64,000 nt of DNA from Maniola hyperantus (GCF_902806685.2 NC_048538.1:12028001-12092000), one strand, 5' to 3'. Positions 1 to 10,996 are shown, counted from the stretch's first letter. The notes: a model not told the origin generated them from the sequence alone. Translations and numbers: made by a program.

Positions 1-1427
1 GATTCAGAAAATCCTTGATCTGAAGTAACCGTACTACTAATACCTATTACTTGTTAAACACTTGCGCACTGCTTCCGATCCGATCCGATCCGAGTCCGGG
101 CGGACGGTTGTAATAAAGAATATGTAAGCAACATCCTTCGAAACGGAAGCAATGTACATTAGGTACCTAATATTGACACATGGATTGGATCTTACTTTAA
201 GTATAGATCTGAATTTTCTCGGATCGGATGCAGTGCGAAAAGAGCCTTACTCCTACTATTTCAAATCGGATTCAAATAACATTAACGTGCGCTGTGTAAT
301 CCTATAAAACTTGTTAGGATTTGAGAGCACACAGAATGTACGTGAACTTTATAATATAAGTAGGTAATATAATTTTGCGCGGTTAAATCGATTGTGCTTT
401 TATCTGTTGGACAACTAAATTGTTTCGCTAAACCCAAGATAATCTCTTTCCTGTATCGTCGTCTCTGGTATTATCCGGTTAAAACAAAATGCTCTAGCAA
501 TAATAACTGAGTGCATCGGGTATTTTGTACATTTTCACGTAATCCTCAATTGGTAGTATTAAAGTAAATCTAATAGATATTAGAAAATTTTGTTATTAGA
601 TTTATGCCCACTTGCACAAGAACAATCAAACTGATTTACAGTGCGACAAGGCTATTTCGGCACTTGAATGACATTGACAGGGGGTCGCTGTTAGAGAACA
701 AAGGCTTAGACTATTCAAACAAGAGCAAAGGGGACACTTGACGACAACGTTAGTTCCGATTTTCGTCACGCGCCAAAAGAGTCTTGTCGCACTGTAGTTA
801 AATTTTGTAATGCTGTCACATTTTCGCAAGAGCATAATGCAGATGCCAGAAAGTAACAGCATTAAAAAATAACTACTTAATTCAGTTTAAATGTCCTTAT
901 GCAAGTTGGTATTAATCTATTTCTAAAGATTAACTTTCCGGAACACTCGCCCATTTTGCGTATGCTACTTATGTAAAATTTTAACTAATTGTCAAGACGC
1001 AGAGAATTCATGGATATGCATTTAAACGCCAATGAAAATTATTTTATCTGCCGAGTTCACTGCCAAAAAATTTAATACTCGTATCGGACTTGTTGCGTGG
1101 TCAGGCCCCTTAATAAAGATAAATGTTTGATATGAATTTTATAACTGAAATGAAATCTTGAAGATAAAAATTAACCTTCCTTCGTAAAAATTAAAGAAGG
1201 AAGGTAAGGTAAGGTAAGGTTATGATCAAGACATACACCAGTGTGTTAAAGTTCTAGTCTCAAGAGATTAGATAGAAAAAATTCTAAATTAAATTTTGTA
1301 AATTTTACAGCATCATATAGTTTCTGAATATAATGACTGTGACTGTGTGACGGATAGTCAAACCGACAGACATACGTTTTGATGAGGGCGTCGGATAAGA
1401 CTATTTATGAATACAGACGGTTATCCG
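1..1427. other. AT-rich stretch, no gene or known repeat seen
   Basis: I see no conserved protein motif and no repeat that recurs elsewhere in the window. A short (AAGGT)n run lies at about 1198-1222. The open frame at 626-862 on the minus strand is cysteine- and leucine-rich and resembles no family I know. Confidence 0.5.
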
Positions 1428-1675
1428 TTTTTAGGGTTCCGTACCTCAAAAGGAAAAACTGAAAACCCTTATAGGATCACTTTGTTGTCTGTCTGTCTGT
1501 CTGTCCGTCTGTCTGTCAAGAAACCTACAGGGAATTCTAGAATCATGAAATTTGGCAGGTAGGTAGATCTTATAGCTGACATTTGGGGAAAAATCTGAAA
1601 ACCGTGAATTTGTGGGTAAATCACACAAAAAAAATTATGGTCATGAACTAGTAATTAGTATTTTCAATTTTCTTT
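1428..1675 (-). mobile_element. Family B non-autonomous element, truncated
   Basis: The copy starts at the GGGTTCCGTAC end, then has the block CCTTATAGGATCACTTTGTT, a (GTCT)n array at about 1486-1517, and the block TAGAATCATGAAATTTGGCA. The same order of blocks is seen at 11334, 11768 and 19011. The far end (CCAAGTGCGAGTC) is missing. I know this as a common lepidopteran short repeat. It fits the published description of MITE-like elements with hitchhiking (GTCY)n arrays, but the class assignment is from memory. Confidence 0.8.
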
Positions 1676-1811
1676 TCTTCTCTTACCTACTGGATGGAAA
1701 CTGTAAGGGTAAATTAATTGCTGTACTGTGCCTACTGTACTTAAACTGATCTGTAGAATTATTTCAAGCTAATTGATACTCATCCTGATATTTACAAAAG
1801 ATATCTTTCAG

Positions 1812-2050
1812 CATATTATTTCATTTCATTTCATTTATTATTCATGCATTTCAATATTGATTATATAAATAATTATTAAACAATTATTTTTATAATTACA
1901 ATATTGAAACCCCGTTGGGGCACAGTAATTTATAGTAGGGAGACGGCGCTTATTAATCGTCAAGTAGATAGTCATTAATTTTGTAGTAGGCACTTCGATT
2001 AGGATTTTTTTTAATGCATCGATTAATAATAATTATTTATTATTATATTT
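1812..2050 (-). mobile_element. LINE 3' end fragment (family O)
   Basis: This matches 40590-40815 in reverse complement over about 230 bp, including AGTAGGGAGACGGCGCTTAT and GACGATTAATAAGCG (as read on opposite strands). On this strand it begins with a (CATTT)n tail. Read on the minus strand it is the remnant of a non-LTR ORF2 C-terminus, then a 3'UTR, then a short (AAATG)n tail. No complete frame survives. Confidence 0.65.
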
Positions 2051-2181
2051 AGTAACCTTACCGTACCTACCTAGTAAGTAGTAGTAGTACCTTACCGTAC
2101 TTAATCTGTTCTGTTAAGTTGGTAAAGCCATGGCATAACTTCTTTGGCAAGTAAAAATTAATCTGAGTACCCAGGTAGGTA

Positions 2182-2249
2182 TTAACCTTTACTTTAAAGG
2201 AAACAGGATAAGTAGGTACTTATCCTGTTTCCTTCAAAGTAAAGGTTAA
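2182..2249. repeat. Near-perfect 68-bp palindrome
   Basis: Two 33-bp arms (2182-2214 and 2217-2249) are reverse complements with one mismatch, around a 2-bp centre. The arms begin TTAACCTTTACTTT. No coding frame is involved. It may be a minimal foldback element or a local palindromic duplication. Confidence 0.85.
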
Positions 2250-3083
2250 TGAGCGATCAAAATGTAATATAATTACTTTCCTTTAGGTTATTAAATTTAT
2301 CAAATTATCCGCCGATCTCGAGGTTCATAATGAGATGTGATTCGAAAGAGAATAGCTTATACACGATTTATCCGCTAATAGAGTTGCGGTTCTTAACAAA
2401 CAAGATTATGACGGAGTAGGCAGGCTTTATAAATTTATGAACTGAACAATCCCTTAATGCCCGAAACTGATGTTAGAATTTAAAGTTCGTCTCGCGGGAA
2501 GATTGCGAGGAAGTTCGTTAATCCAGTCGAATGCTTATAACGCTGACTACTCCGCAGCTCTAAAAGTGTAGACCCGCCCGCCTTCGCTTGCATTGATTTA
2601 AAATGCTGCAAATCTCTTTACTTTATTATGCAAATACAGTTTTTACAAAAGCCTTAAAAAGAAGCCATAACGATTTATAGGTCGGCAATTCTATCGGTTC
2701 GTGTGACAATTTAAAGTCGTTTCCCTAAATTCACGGGCGAATACCGAATAAATAGGTCCCAGGATTAAACATTTAGTAAGTAACGTAACGTAAAGTAAGT
2801 GTACTCACACAATACCACTTTAGCAACTCGCCCACTTATTTTGGAGTTCACAGATAGTAACTGGTTTCTCACTAATTTCTCTTGAGCAACAAAAGCACAC
2901 AATAATATATTTAGGTAGGAATAATCCTCTTACGACCCACAAACAACTTAATTGTCTTATACTAAACTGATAAAATATTTACTTATTAACCTCCACGATA
3001 AATTTCCACAATATTATTATTTATTATTTATATTATTCACAAAATAAATAACAAAAACCTACTTAAAATTCAAAGATAAGTAA
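2250..3083. other. Stretch without recognisable repeat or gene
   Basis: The part at 2300-2600 is less AT-rich and of higher complexity than its surroundings, and it does not recur in the window. It could be single-copy sequence. No open frame of note and no splice-framed exon stand out. Confidence 0.4.
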
Positions 3084-3160
3084 TCCATACTAATATTACA
3101 AATGCGAAAGTGTGTCTGTCTGTCTGTCTGTTTATCTGTCTGTCAGTCTGTCTGTCATAT
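3084..3160 (-). mobile_element. Family A element, tail only, with (GTCT)n
   Basis: This is the terminal block TAATATTACAAATGCGAAAG followed by an imperfect (GTCT)n array at 3112-3157. It is the tail of the family A element seen complete at 48054 and 61534. The body beyond the array is not recognisable. Confidence 0.7.
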
Positions 3161-3252
3161 TTTGGAATTTACATAGTAGACCTTGCATCGATACCAAACT
3201 CGATGCATTTGTCTTATAAAGATTTTCATGAAGCTGGCCATTACACTAGCCT

Positions 3253-3542
3253 ATCATCATCATCATCGTCATCATTTTTAACCTGGCTCACTACAGAGCA
3301 CGGGTCTCCTCTCAGAGTGAGAAAGGATTTGTATATAGTCTACTACGCTGGCCATGTGGATTGGCAGACTTCACACACCTTCGAGAATATTATGAATGCA
3401 TGCATGCAGGCATGCGGGTTCCCTCACGGCGTTTTCCTTCTCCGTTAAAGCAACAAGTGATATTTAATTACTTAAGATCGAACCCCCACCTTCCGATTAC
3501 GAGGCGGACAATGGACATCCTATCCACTAGGCTATCAGAGCT
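3253..3542 (-). mobile_element. SINE-1 copy, tRNA-derived
   Basis: On the minus strand it starts with the tRNA-like head (A-box-like CTAGTGGATAGG, then B-box-like region near 3479-3490) and ends in a (ATG)n-type tail, read on plus as CATCATCATCATCG at 3253. A short expansion of ATGCATGC lies near 3395-3412. The head is degenerate: the usual block between the conserved core and B box is shortened. Confidence 0.88.
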
Positions 3543-4083
3543 TTTTTTAGCTGACAACTGAAATGAAATGAAATGATTTATTTGTTCTACAAATGACTTT
3601 TTTAAATTGTGCCAGGGACCCTGAAGTAACAACTAGACTATAATGTGTTTAAAATCAATACAAGGATTGACTCGCATACGACGGACATGTTTTATTTAAG
3701 TGGTGCCAGCCGTGTAGTCTAAAGCCAATAGCACCCCATATTATATTATTATGAATATCGACCACATAGGAGCTACGCTACAAAAGAGCATCGCATCAAT
3801 ACTACTTACTCGTAAAAAACTGAAAAAAGAGACGAAGTAAAATTCCAAGTCACAATTTTTTATTACAATACAAACGCTTAGAACGTAGCAGATAAAACAT
3901 ATTGATGCAAAATTATCGAGTTCATAATACCGAGCTCGCTCGTACAAGTTCGAGCGTTGAACAAGTGGTAACGAGTGATATCCAAATAAATTGTGCTATT
4001 TGCGTAGATAGTATCGCAAGTACGGAGCGCGTTAAAGTTGCAAACTCAAACTTGCGTCGGAAGTTTGGCTCATGTAAGTTTAT
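3543..4083. other. Mostly plain sequence with a short AAATG run
   Basis: Three AAATG units at about 3560-3577, directly after the SINE, suggest an old LINE tail, but no LINE body follows that I can confirm. Nothing else is recognised to 4083. Confidence 0.35.
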
Positions 4084-4316
4084 TGTACCTACATTTCCAA
4101 TATCAAGATCTAGCATCTAATATTAAGATGTAGTAAACTTAGTTATTATGCTGAATTAACAATATTGTACGAAGGTAGGTTGTAGGTAGGTAAGTAGGGC
4201 TTCGGAGCTTATTATTATAGGTATTATAGCGTTCAGCTACATTTCCTATATCAAGATCTCATCTAATATTAATCTAATAGTAAACTTTGTTATTATGCTG
4301 AATTCACAATATTGTT
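4084..4316. repeat. Local direct duplication, two units of about 80 bp
   Basis: Unit one (about 4088-4173) and unit two (about 4239-4316) share CTACATTTCC, ATATCAAGATCT, CATCTAATATTAA and TTATTATGCTGAATT in the same order, roughly 151 bp apart. The sequence just before unit two (GGTATTATAGCGTTCAGC) recurs near 4457 as GGTATTTTAGCGTTCAGC, so the duplicated block once extended further. Confidence 0.75.
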
Positions 4317-5160
4317 TTATAAACAAGGTATTGGTAATTTTTTTAGAGAAGGCACGTACAACACATTCACACATTACGCTTGTGAAGAATCTATGAATAA
4401 GCGCAAGTGTCATGTACAGTCTCTCGATCTTTCTCGCACGCACACAGGCATATTACAGGTATTTTAGCGTTCAGCCTGACAGGCAGCAGCTCTAACATAT
4501 AGTGCGATATATCTGTCGCAACTTTTGCATCGTTTAGTCGATGACGAAGCTGCGAGAAAGCATTGTTGCACTGATTGTGCTTGTGCTGCCGGACATTACA
4601 CTGCAGAGCGCGCGCGTACGAGTGTACGATCTGTAGGTAACTGCAAGAACGCCAAACTATAAAGCAAATGTACAGATTACGTAAGGCTGAAATCTATAGA
4701 AAGTAAAGAACGTTGAACAGACTGAACAAAAATGTAACTCTCGATAAGAGAGGTATATATGTGTAGGTAGGTACTTGCGCTGCTTACCGGTTTCAGTCAT
4801 TTCTGCTGCGGCTTCCGGTCTTGATACTGTCTCCCTGATAAGACAAAGGGCCAATTTAGAATTTTTTTTAATAATAAAATGTCCTTAAATTAAAATATCA
4901 CATACAAAGATACCCATGTGAAAATTGCGAATAAAACCTTCGGCGCATTGTGTACTTTTTTATTAATTAGGTTAGGTATCATAATAAGATTCAATTGGGT
5001 CAAGTAATTTTTGAGTGTCTTTCATACTCATAATTAAGTTTGATATAAAATAAAATATTTTTAACATCAATGAATCGTTTGTTTATATAAATTAATCACC
5101 GATGCTCGCGATTTCATTAAAACAATAAAAGAAATGCAATGTCAATCCTTTCACGAGTGA
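4317..5160. other. Low-copy sequence, one partial repeat
   Basis: The part at 4545-4615 shares GCACTGATTGT.CTTG and a following GC-rich block with 6940-6975, a weak pair. An alternating GCGCGCGCGT run lies near 4609. The remainder is AT-rich and unremarkable. Confidence 0.35.
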
Positions 5161-5490
5161 TATCCATACTAATATTATAAATGCGAAAGTGTGTCTGTGT
5201 GCTAGCTTTTCACAGCCCATCCATTTAACTAATTTTGACAAAATTTGTTACAGAGCTTGCATCCCGGGCAAAAACTCAACTGAGTTTGTTGTAATAAACC
5301 TTGTAAGTACTTTTTGTAAACAAATAAAAAAAAAAAAATAGTTAGGTGTAGTAGTATAAGAGTATGTTGTTAGCTGGTAAGGAAAGAGTAATAAAGGGGA
5401 TTTGAGCAAGACCGGTCGTATAAAAACTCGAAAAATCCCACAGAATTTTTTAAAATCTACATCCACGTTGATGAAGTCGCGAGCATCATC
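5161..5490 (-). mobile_element. Family A element interrupted by about 134 bp
   Basis: The tail half is at 5161-5269 (AATGCGAAAGTGTGTCTGTG, GCTAGCTTTTCACAG, TTGCATCCCGGG). The head half is at about 5404-5490 (AATCCCACAGAATTTTT, CCACGTTGATGAAGTCGCGA). Between them, 5270-5403 is foreign and includes an A-run near 5325-5338. It may be a retroposed insertion with a poly-A tail. Confidence 0.75.
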
Positions 5491-6885
5491 AAAAATATGA
5501 ATAGGTACAATTACCACATATTCTAGCTTGTTTAGCTACAATAATATGTGGTATTTAAGATATCTAGAAAATCTTTAAAATTGATTTGATAACAATGCTC
5601 GATTTATGGATGCAAAAAATAAATGCAGGGAAATATAGGTATCTAGGTATTTAACATAAATAAGCTTAAAACCATCAACTATGAAATACTACACTTAACT
5701 GACAATTTCAGTGTGTTTCAGCTGGCAAAAGTTACAAAATTTATCTAGTTGGTCTAGATTTATCTGTTTCTAGAAAGTACGCAATATCGTAGTGTAGTAA
5801 CTAGTAGTGCCGCACATAAATACGTTTCGGTACAACGTGCGGACCATAAAATACGGGAACAGGTGCTTTATCATATCCCAAAGCCATGTGTCAGTGCGCG
5901 CGTCCACATGATGTACAGGACCTTATGGGCTTACGTGCCACCCCGGAGCGGGACTCGACGAAATTAGTGCCCACTGTAATTGATTTTAAACTACGGTTTT
6001 AATAAAAATATTTCACCCCTGAGAGTTGATGGGGCGTTTTCATTTTTATATCTAGTACTATACTAAATAATGCTTCTACGTGAAATGTAAAAGATGATTT
6101 AGCTATGCTAATTGTTCTATACCTTATTCTTTCCTTACTACACTTATTAAACATACTTTTCTAAGTGGTGTAGAACTGGAACGCTAAATCGCTTGGCGGT
6201 ACGGTAGCTTTGTCGGTATGGTTTAAGATTTTCTGTTAGTTTTCTTGCTTAGACCGCAAAAAAATATTCAAGCTACTGTTCCGTTTCCTATCATTGACAA
6301 TAAAATATATGCTCAAAAATACGACGAAACGCTTTGAGAAAAAGTACCTACGTACTGCCCCGTCCTTTAGTTTGGCTCGTCTTGGCGGGGGCACTGCCGT
6401 GCCACCTGATCTGCTACTGGTTTTATCCTAAATTCTACGTTACCAGTACCTGAACGTACAACTATATTCTTAAGTTCAACATGGTAGATAGGTATTATTT
6501 ATGATGTTAATAAAAATACTATAAAAATTATTAATAAAATAGGTAAATATTTAGCCTTGCTAATTAAATTGACACAATATTATCACACATAAATAAGCTG
6601 CTAAGTACTATTATGTTTATCATAACGGATGTTCTGAATATATTATTTCTAATAGATTTACGTGAATCGGAAATTATGTACGGTGTTTTGTTAGAAAATT
6701 TAGATATTAGGTGCCTACATGTTAGATATGTTGGGATTAGTCTTCTTTAGTATATTTATGATGTGTGAATAGGAACAGGAAATGGATCGCGTTCATTATC
6801 AGTATAGGCCCAAATTCTAAGTCCAAGACCCCTCACGTCTGCCAGTAGCCAGAGGGTAATGAACGTAAGATTTTGCAAGGCAGTT
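5491..6885. other. Long stretch without recognisable repeat or gene
   Basis: It is mostly AT-rich. A more GC-balanced patch at about 5810-5970 (with GTGCGCGCGTCC and CACCCCGGAGCGGG) stands out but has no matching copy here and no convincing frame. Another small GC patch lies at 6355-6410. Confidence 0.35.
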
Positions 6886-6998
6886 TTTGCAGCGCTATGT
6901 CAATGAAAGAGTCACAAGAAAGTGTAGTCGCACTGATTGTACTTGGACTGCCTTATAACTAAACGCGCGTTCACACCTAACGTATTGTGAGCGAGTGT

Positions 6999-7317
6999 AA
7001 AGGTATGATTCCGAACCACGCTGCACGCAGCAGCGCTGCCACAACAGTGCTGTCACCAGCTGTCACAGTCCTGTCGCGGCACTACTGGTCTCCATACAAT
7101 CTCTATAAGCTTAGATTATGACATTACATTCCGAGCTAGGCAGCAATGACGCGACAGCAATGTAGCGGAACATTGCTGCCTAGCTCGGAATGTAATGCCA
7201 TATAAGCTTATAGAGATTGTATGGGGACCTGTAGTGCCGCGACAGGACTGTGACAGCTGGTGACAGCACTGTTGCGGCAGCGCTGCTGCGTGCAGCGTGG
7301 TTCGGAATCATACCTTT
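6999..7317. mobile_element. Large foldback element, 319-bp near-perfect palindrome
   Basis: The left arm 6999-7148 and right arm 7171-7317 are reverse complements over about 147-150 bp with few differences, around a 22-bp loop. The outer ends read AAAGGTATGATTCCGAACC. The differences cluster near the AAGCTT block. The arms contain the repeated motif CTGTCAC / GTGACAG. No frame survives, so it is a non-autonomous foldback MITE or a recent palindromic duplication. Confidence 0.9.
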
Positions 7318-7540
7318 ATGAAGTTTACTGCCTTTGCATACATACATAATATTCAACTTTTCGTTCACACCAAACCGACGCGCGACGATACGCTTTACGT
7401 ATTATATTCGATGAATCTTGGCGGCCGATTTTACACTACACCACTACGCATCCCGGCACGTAACTACAGAGTAATTGTCAGCATATTATTGCGAATACTA
7501 AAAACACTAAACGGGTTTATCTAAAACAAAATAACACAAT

Positions 7541-7696
7541 AGTACGCAAAAGGTCGAGATGCCAATCGGGGTCTGAGGCGGGGGGACGCCCCGCACACCT
7601 GCACGTCACCCACGCTATCCCGCACACCCGATGCGAGGGTTGTGCGGGTGTGCGGGGCATCGCCACCCTGATTGCCATCAAGACCTGTCGCGTACT
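7541..7696. mobile_element. Family G GC-rich foldback MITE
   Basis: The ends are an imperfect inverted repeat: AGTACGC...GAGATGCCAATCGGG on the left and CCTGATTGCCATC...GCGTACT on the right. The interior is GC-rich (GGGGGGACGCCCCGCACACC) and itself largely self-complementary. Related copies are at 13012, 27183 and 50128. Confidence 0.88.
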
Positions 7697-8185
7697 AAAG
7701 TAATAGAATTCAGTAAGAATTAAACATAATTATCAAGAAACGGCTCTGATGCTTGGGAGAATTTAGTGAGAAAATTTTGTCTCCGCATTCCACAATAAGT
7801 GGCCTAATCATTTAAGTAATCGTACTATTGTGCGATATTTACCACCTAAAAGTTGAAATCAAAACGGATTAATACACTTTACCTTTTATAAAGGAACAAC
7901 TTAACTTTCACAAGGTACGATAAAATTGTTAATGACTTATTAAACTTATGCTCTAGTAATTACAAATTTATTAAAATTTTGTATAACAAAGTAATAAGGT
8001 TAACACTACTTAAATACTAAGTTATAATTAACAAAGTTTTTAAAACACCTTAAGTAAAACAAAAGAGTAAGTAAGTATACCTACGCATTTACTTTTGTCC
8101 TTAAAGCGACTAAGGCGGCTACGCTTTTTTTGTTAATAAAGACTTGACTGCAAATACATAATGTTATATTTTACGTTAGGAATTT
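7697..8185. other. AT-rich stretch, nothing recognised
   Basis: No recurring block, inverted repeat or reading frame of interest. Multiple short poly-A and poly-T runs. Confidence 0.4.
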
Positions 8186-8483
8186 AGTACGCTTAGTATA
8201 AGATTTTACGTCTCACTAACGTTGCTAGAATTCGAGATTCGAAACACGATAACATCAAAGTAAAATGAATCTAAAGAGCCTTGAATAGAAGTCAAAAATT
8301 CAATGCCACTGATTTTAATTTTGCAACGTTTCCGCTTGGAGCACTGGCCGTAGATGTGTAGACAAACTTGAGTTTTAAAATAATGTACTTAAGATCCAGT
8401 TTATTATAACGCAGAAGTATTTCGACAACGCAGAAGAATACTAAGAACGTTGGTGAGACATAAAATCTCGTACTAAGCGTACT
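8186..8483 (+). mobile_element. Family K TIR element, complete (298 bp)
   Basis: The terminal inverted repeats are about 38 bp: AGTACGCTTAGTATAAGATT at the left, and its near complement ending AAGCGTACT at the right, each followed by a (C/T)CTCACNAACGTT block. The interior contains GCCTTGAATAGAAGTCAAAA and TTCCGCTTGGAGCACTGGCC. No coding capacity, so a MITE. A second copy lies reversed at 12110 and a third, split copy at 57133. Confidence 0.92.
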
Positions 8484-8582
8484 GTATTGTTGTAATCCCT
8501 GACCTGTCCATTAAAAAAAAATATAAAATATTTCTCGTATTCAGAGTAAAACCAAATAAAAGTTGCTAATTTTATTGCATTA

Positions 8583-8697
8583 TCATCTTCATCATCATCA
8601 TAATCAACCCATCGCCGGCTCACTATAGAGCACGAGTCTCCTCTCAGAATGAGAAGGGGTAGTCTACCACAATGGCCGAGTGCGGATTGGCAGACAC
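8583..8697 (-). mobile_element. SINE-1 fragment, 3' third only
   Basis: It carries the tail-side blocks only: CATCATCATC, CATCGCCGGCTCACTA, GTCTCCTCTCAGAATGAGAA and GTGCGGATTGGCAGAC. The tRNA-like head is absent, as expected of a 5'-truncated retroposed copy. Confidence 0.85.
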
Positions 8698-9042
8698 TGG
8701 CATTTTATTGCACTATACAACAAAAACTGCACGTTCCATTGTCTTGCTAGAATGCACCTAACCGTGTGCAATTCGTGCGGCTGACATATATTTTAAATGG
8801 CAAAGATCAGCTGGCGCTCTAATTTGTAACCAGCTCACGTTCCGTTTCAATATTTCACACAAAATACAGTAACACCTGCGTTTAAATCTCCGTCTATACG
8901 CCCAAGCTGGACCTAACGAATTGTGTGCTATTATTATGCAATATTTCGCTGTGATTTCTTAGACTGATTTTGAACTTTCTCGTTTAAATTAGATATAATA
9001 GTAAAATTATATTCTATTACTGTGCACTTTAATGTGACAAAT

Positions 9043-9343
9043 CGTCATCATCATCAACCTATTGCCACCGGCTCTCTACTGAAAACGGGTCTCAGAATGA
9101 GAAATGTTTGGCCATTTGCCACCAGGGCCAAGTGTGATTTGGCAGACTTCAAACACCTTTGAGAACATTGTGGAGGAAGGACTCTCAAACATACAAGTTT
9201 CTTCACAATATTTTCCTGCACCGTTAAAGCAAGTGATAAAATTAATTGCTTAAAACGCAAACTGTTTTCTAAAAAGTTAGAGATGCTTTCCCGGGATCGA
9301 ACCCCGAATAGGAGGCCAATGTCAGCCACCAGGCTGTCATTGC
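9043..9343 (-). mobile_element. SINE-1 copy, near full length
   Basis: It runs from the CATCATCATCAACC tail to a tRNA-like head whose B box reads GGGATCGAACCCC on plus (about 9293-9305) and whose A-box region is CCACCAGGCTGTCA. Diverged: several substitutions relative to 42948 and 52744, so an older copy. Confidence 0.88.
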
Positions 9344-9911
9344 CATTGAATTATGAACGAACAAATATTACATAATATATTTTTCCATTATAATTTAATA
9401 TCCAGCAATGGACATTTACCGCTAGAAATGATTATAAGTCAGTAGGTATACAATTACGAGTAATCTAAAAGAAAATTCTTTGCTCGGGTCTTTGCTCGGT
9501 TACGGAGTCAGACATTAATAATGTAATGAAGAACTTATAAACAACAGTATACGTAAGACTGGCGGACTTATTAAATTTCTAAACTTTAGGGAGGGTTCCT
9601 CAAAATGTTGTTAACAGGGAGTTTCAATTCCGTCATAAATCGACATCGCAATTAGCTTCAAGAATTTCATCTTACTTTAAACATTCCTCCATATAACTGC
9701 AGCAATGTTTCAGCTCTTAATTGAGAGGTCGTACGCATACTTGTCTCTAATATGGACACCGTAAATCAGTGGCACCTAGCGAAATTAAAACCGGGTAGCA
9801 TGGGCATGAATTAATTTGCCCTCTTCCGGCCTCGGAGCCGGGTACTGGCGCATGACGGAGACAGATGCAAGGTGTTATAGCTAGAAATAGAAATATAGTT
9901 TTGTATACCTA
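9344..9911. other. Possibly single-copy stretch
   Basis: The part at 9725-9880 is of higher complexity and less AT-rich (TCAGTGGCACCTAGC, CTTCCGGCCTCGGAGCCG) with no second copy in the window. It could be a conserved non-coding block; nothing in it identifies a function. Confidence 0.3.
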
Positions 9912-10090
9912 CCTGGTGCCTACAACTTCATCCGTGTAGATTTAGGTTTTTCAAATTCCGTGGAACTCTTTGATTTTTTAATTAACATGTGTCCTTTTCC
10001 GTCCTTAGGATGAAAGTTATCTCATTGACCTTGAAAAGGTAACATATAGACACAGACAGACACACGACAGACAGTTTGAATTTTGTTAGT
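9912..10090 (+). mobile_element. Family A element, degraded
   Basis: The head is CAACTTCATCCGTGTAGATT, followed by GGAACTCTTTGATTTT and GTCCTTTTCCG, with a short GACA run near 10051-10075. The usual CCGTGAAAAGCTAGC block is lost. Confidence 0.75.
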
Positions 10091-10596
10091 AATAACTTCA
10101 TATAAGTCACATTAAATAATTTAATATTTTAAAAGAGGTATTTTCATAGTAATAATCATAATTATTTGATTTATGTTGCCTTCTATAAAGCCTTAAATTA
10201 TTTATTAACAGCTATTGTTAATATTTAGCTGTTATCTTTACTGATTATTGAACTGTATGGCTACAGTCATGACTCATGAGTAACAATCAGAAAATAAATA
10301 CGATCCCTAAACGTGTAGGCATGCATACGCCGTAGACCATCTACGACGTAGGTGGTTATATTGCTAATTTAAAACCACAGCATGTCGATATTTTTACTGT
10401 TATAGATAATAAATATCAAGTATAATTTTCCTAAACTTAAAGGTCTACCTTTAACTTTATAACACCTTTAAAACAATATTCTCAAAATTTTTACTCCTCC
10501 TCAGATCATATTATATACCAAAAACAAGTAGGAACAGACAAATGTTAATAAAATTGCATTATAAATATTTAAATAGGAAAAAAAGGAAAAAATATT
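10091..10596. other. AT-rich stretch, nothing recognised
   Basis: A small hairpin (CGTAGACCATCTACG) sits near 10330-10344. No other structure or recurring block is seen. Confidence 0.35.
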
Positions 10597-10668
10597 CTCC
10601 TCGGTAGGGATTGAACCCCGGGCTACCGCGTGAAAGGCGGGGATACACATCACTATACAACTGTGGAA
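10597..10668 (-). pseudogene. tRNA-Asp-like pseudogene, anticodon changed to TTC
   Basis: Read on the minus strand this 72-nt segment follows the eukaryotic tRNA-Asp pattern: D-arm region GTATAGTGATGTGTATCC, anticodon region CCGCCTTTCACGCGG, T-arm region CGGGGTTCAATCC and acceptor CCGAGGAG. The anticodon would be TTC, not GTC. The acceptor stem pairs at only about three of seven positions and the T stem has mismatches, so it should not fold as a working tRNA. It could also be the head of an unrecognised tRNA-derived SINE. A family A fragment begins at its 5' edge. Confidence 0.7.
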
Positions 10669-10797
10669 TTCACCCGGGATTTTCAAAAACCTTAATTCAC
10701 ATGGACGAAATTGCGGGCTACTTAGTACAGAGATGCTTGAAGTTGAACCCGGAAAAGTGAAAAGTTCCCACAGATTTTTAAAACCTAAATCCATCAA
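10666..10797 (-). mobile_element. Family A fragments, two in tandem
   Basis: The first piece (10666-10728) has the head side: CCCGGGATTTTCAAAAACC and ATGGACGAAATTGCGGGC. The second piece (10729-10797) restarts inside the element: ACAGAGATGCTTG, CGGAAAAGTGAAAAGTTCCC, then AAACCTAAATCCATC. So the middle module is present after the head, an order that needs a duplication or a second insertion. Confidence 0.7.
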
Positions 10798-10798
10798 C

Positions 10799-10996
10799 CA
10801 GTTTGGCCTAGCCTAAACTGGTCTATCCTATCGGGCTTAGGACAAATTAGTTTGAACTAGCCTAAACTGGTTTATCCTATCGGGCTTAGGACAAACTAGT
10901 TTTGCCTAGGCTAAACTGGTTCATCCTATCGCATATAGGAAGAACTAGTTTAGCCTAGGCAAAACTAGTTTGTCCTGAAATCGGGTTTGGCCGGTA
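10799..10996. repeat. 49-bp tandem repeat, about 3.5 units, ending in a palindrome
   Basis: The block CCTAAACTGGT recurs at 10812, 10861, 10910 and (as CAAAACTAGT) 10960, an exact 49-bp period. Each unit holds TATCCTATCGGGCTTAGGAC followed by AAACTAGTTT. The two last units form a perfect 24-bp inverted repeat (about 10889-10912 against 10953-10976, AGGACAAACTAGTTTTGCCT). No spacers differ between units in the way of a CRISPR. Confidence 0.9.

Noticed and set aside
3110..3448. Longest open frame in the window (112 codons)
   Set aside because: It spans the (GTCT)n tail of a family A element and then antisense SINE-1, so it is a by-product of repeats (CLSVCLSV from the array, SSSSSS from the ATC tail).
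4609..4625. GCGCGCGCGT run as a promoter or Z-DNA site
   Set aside because: Too short, with no gene to attach it to.
10799..10996. CRISPR-like array
   Set aside because: The units are contiguous 49-bp tandem copies without variable spacers, in a eukaryotic context.
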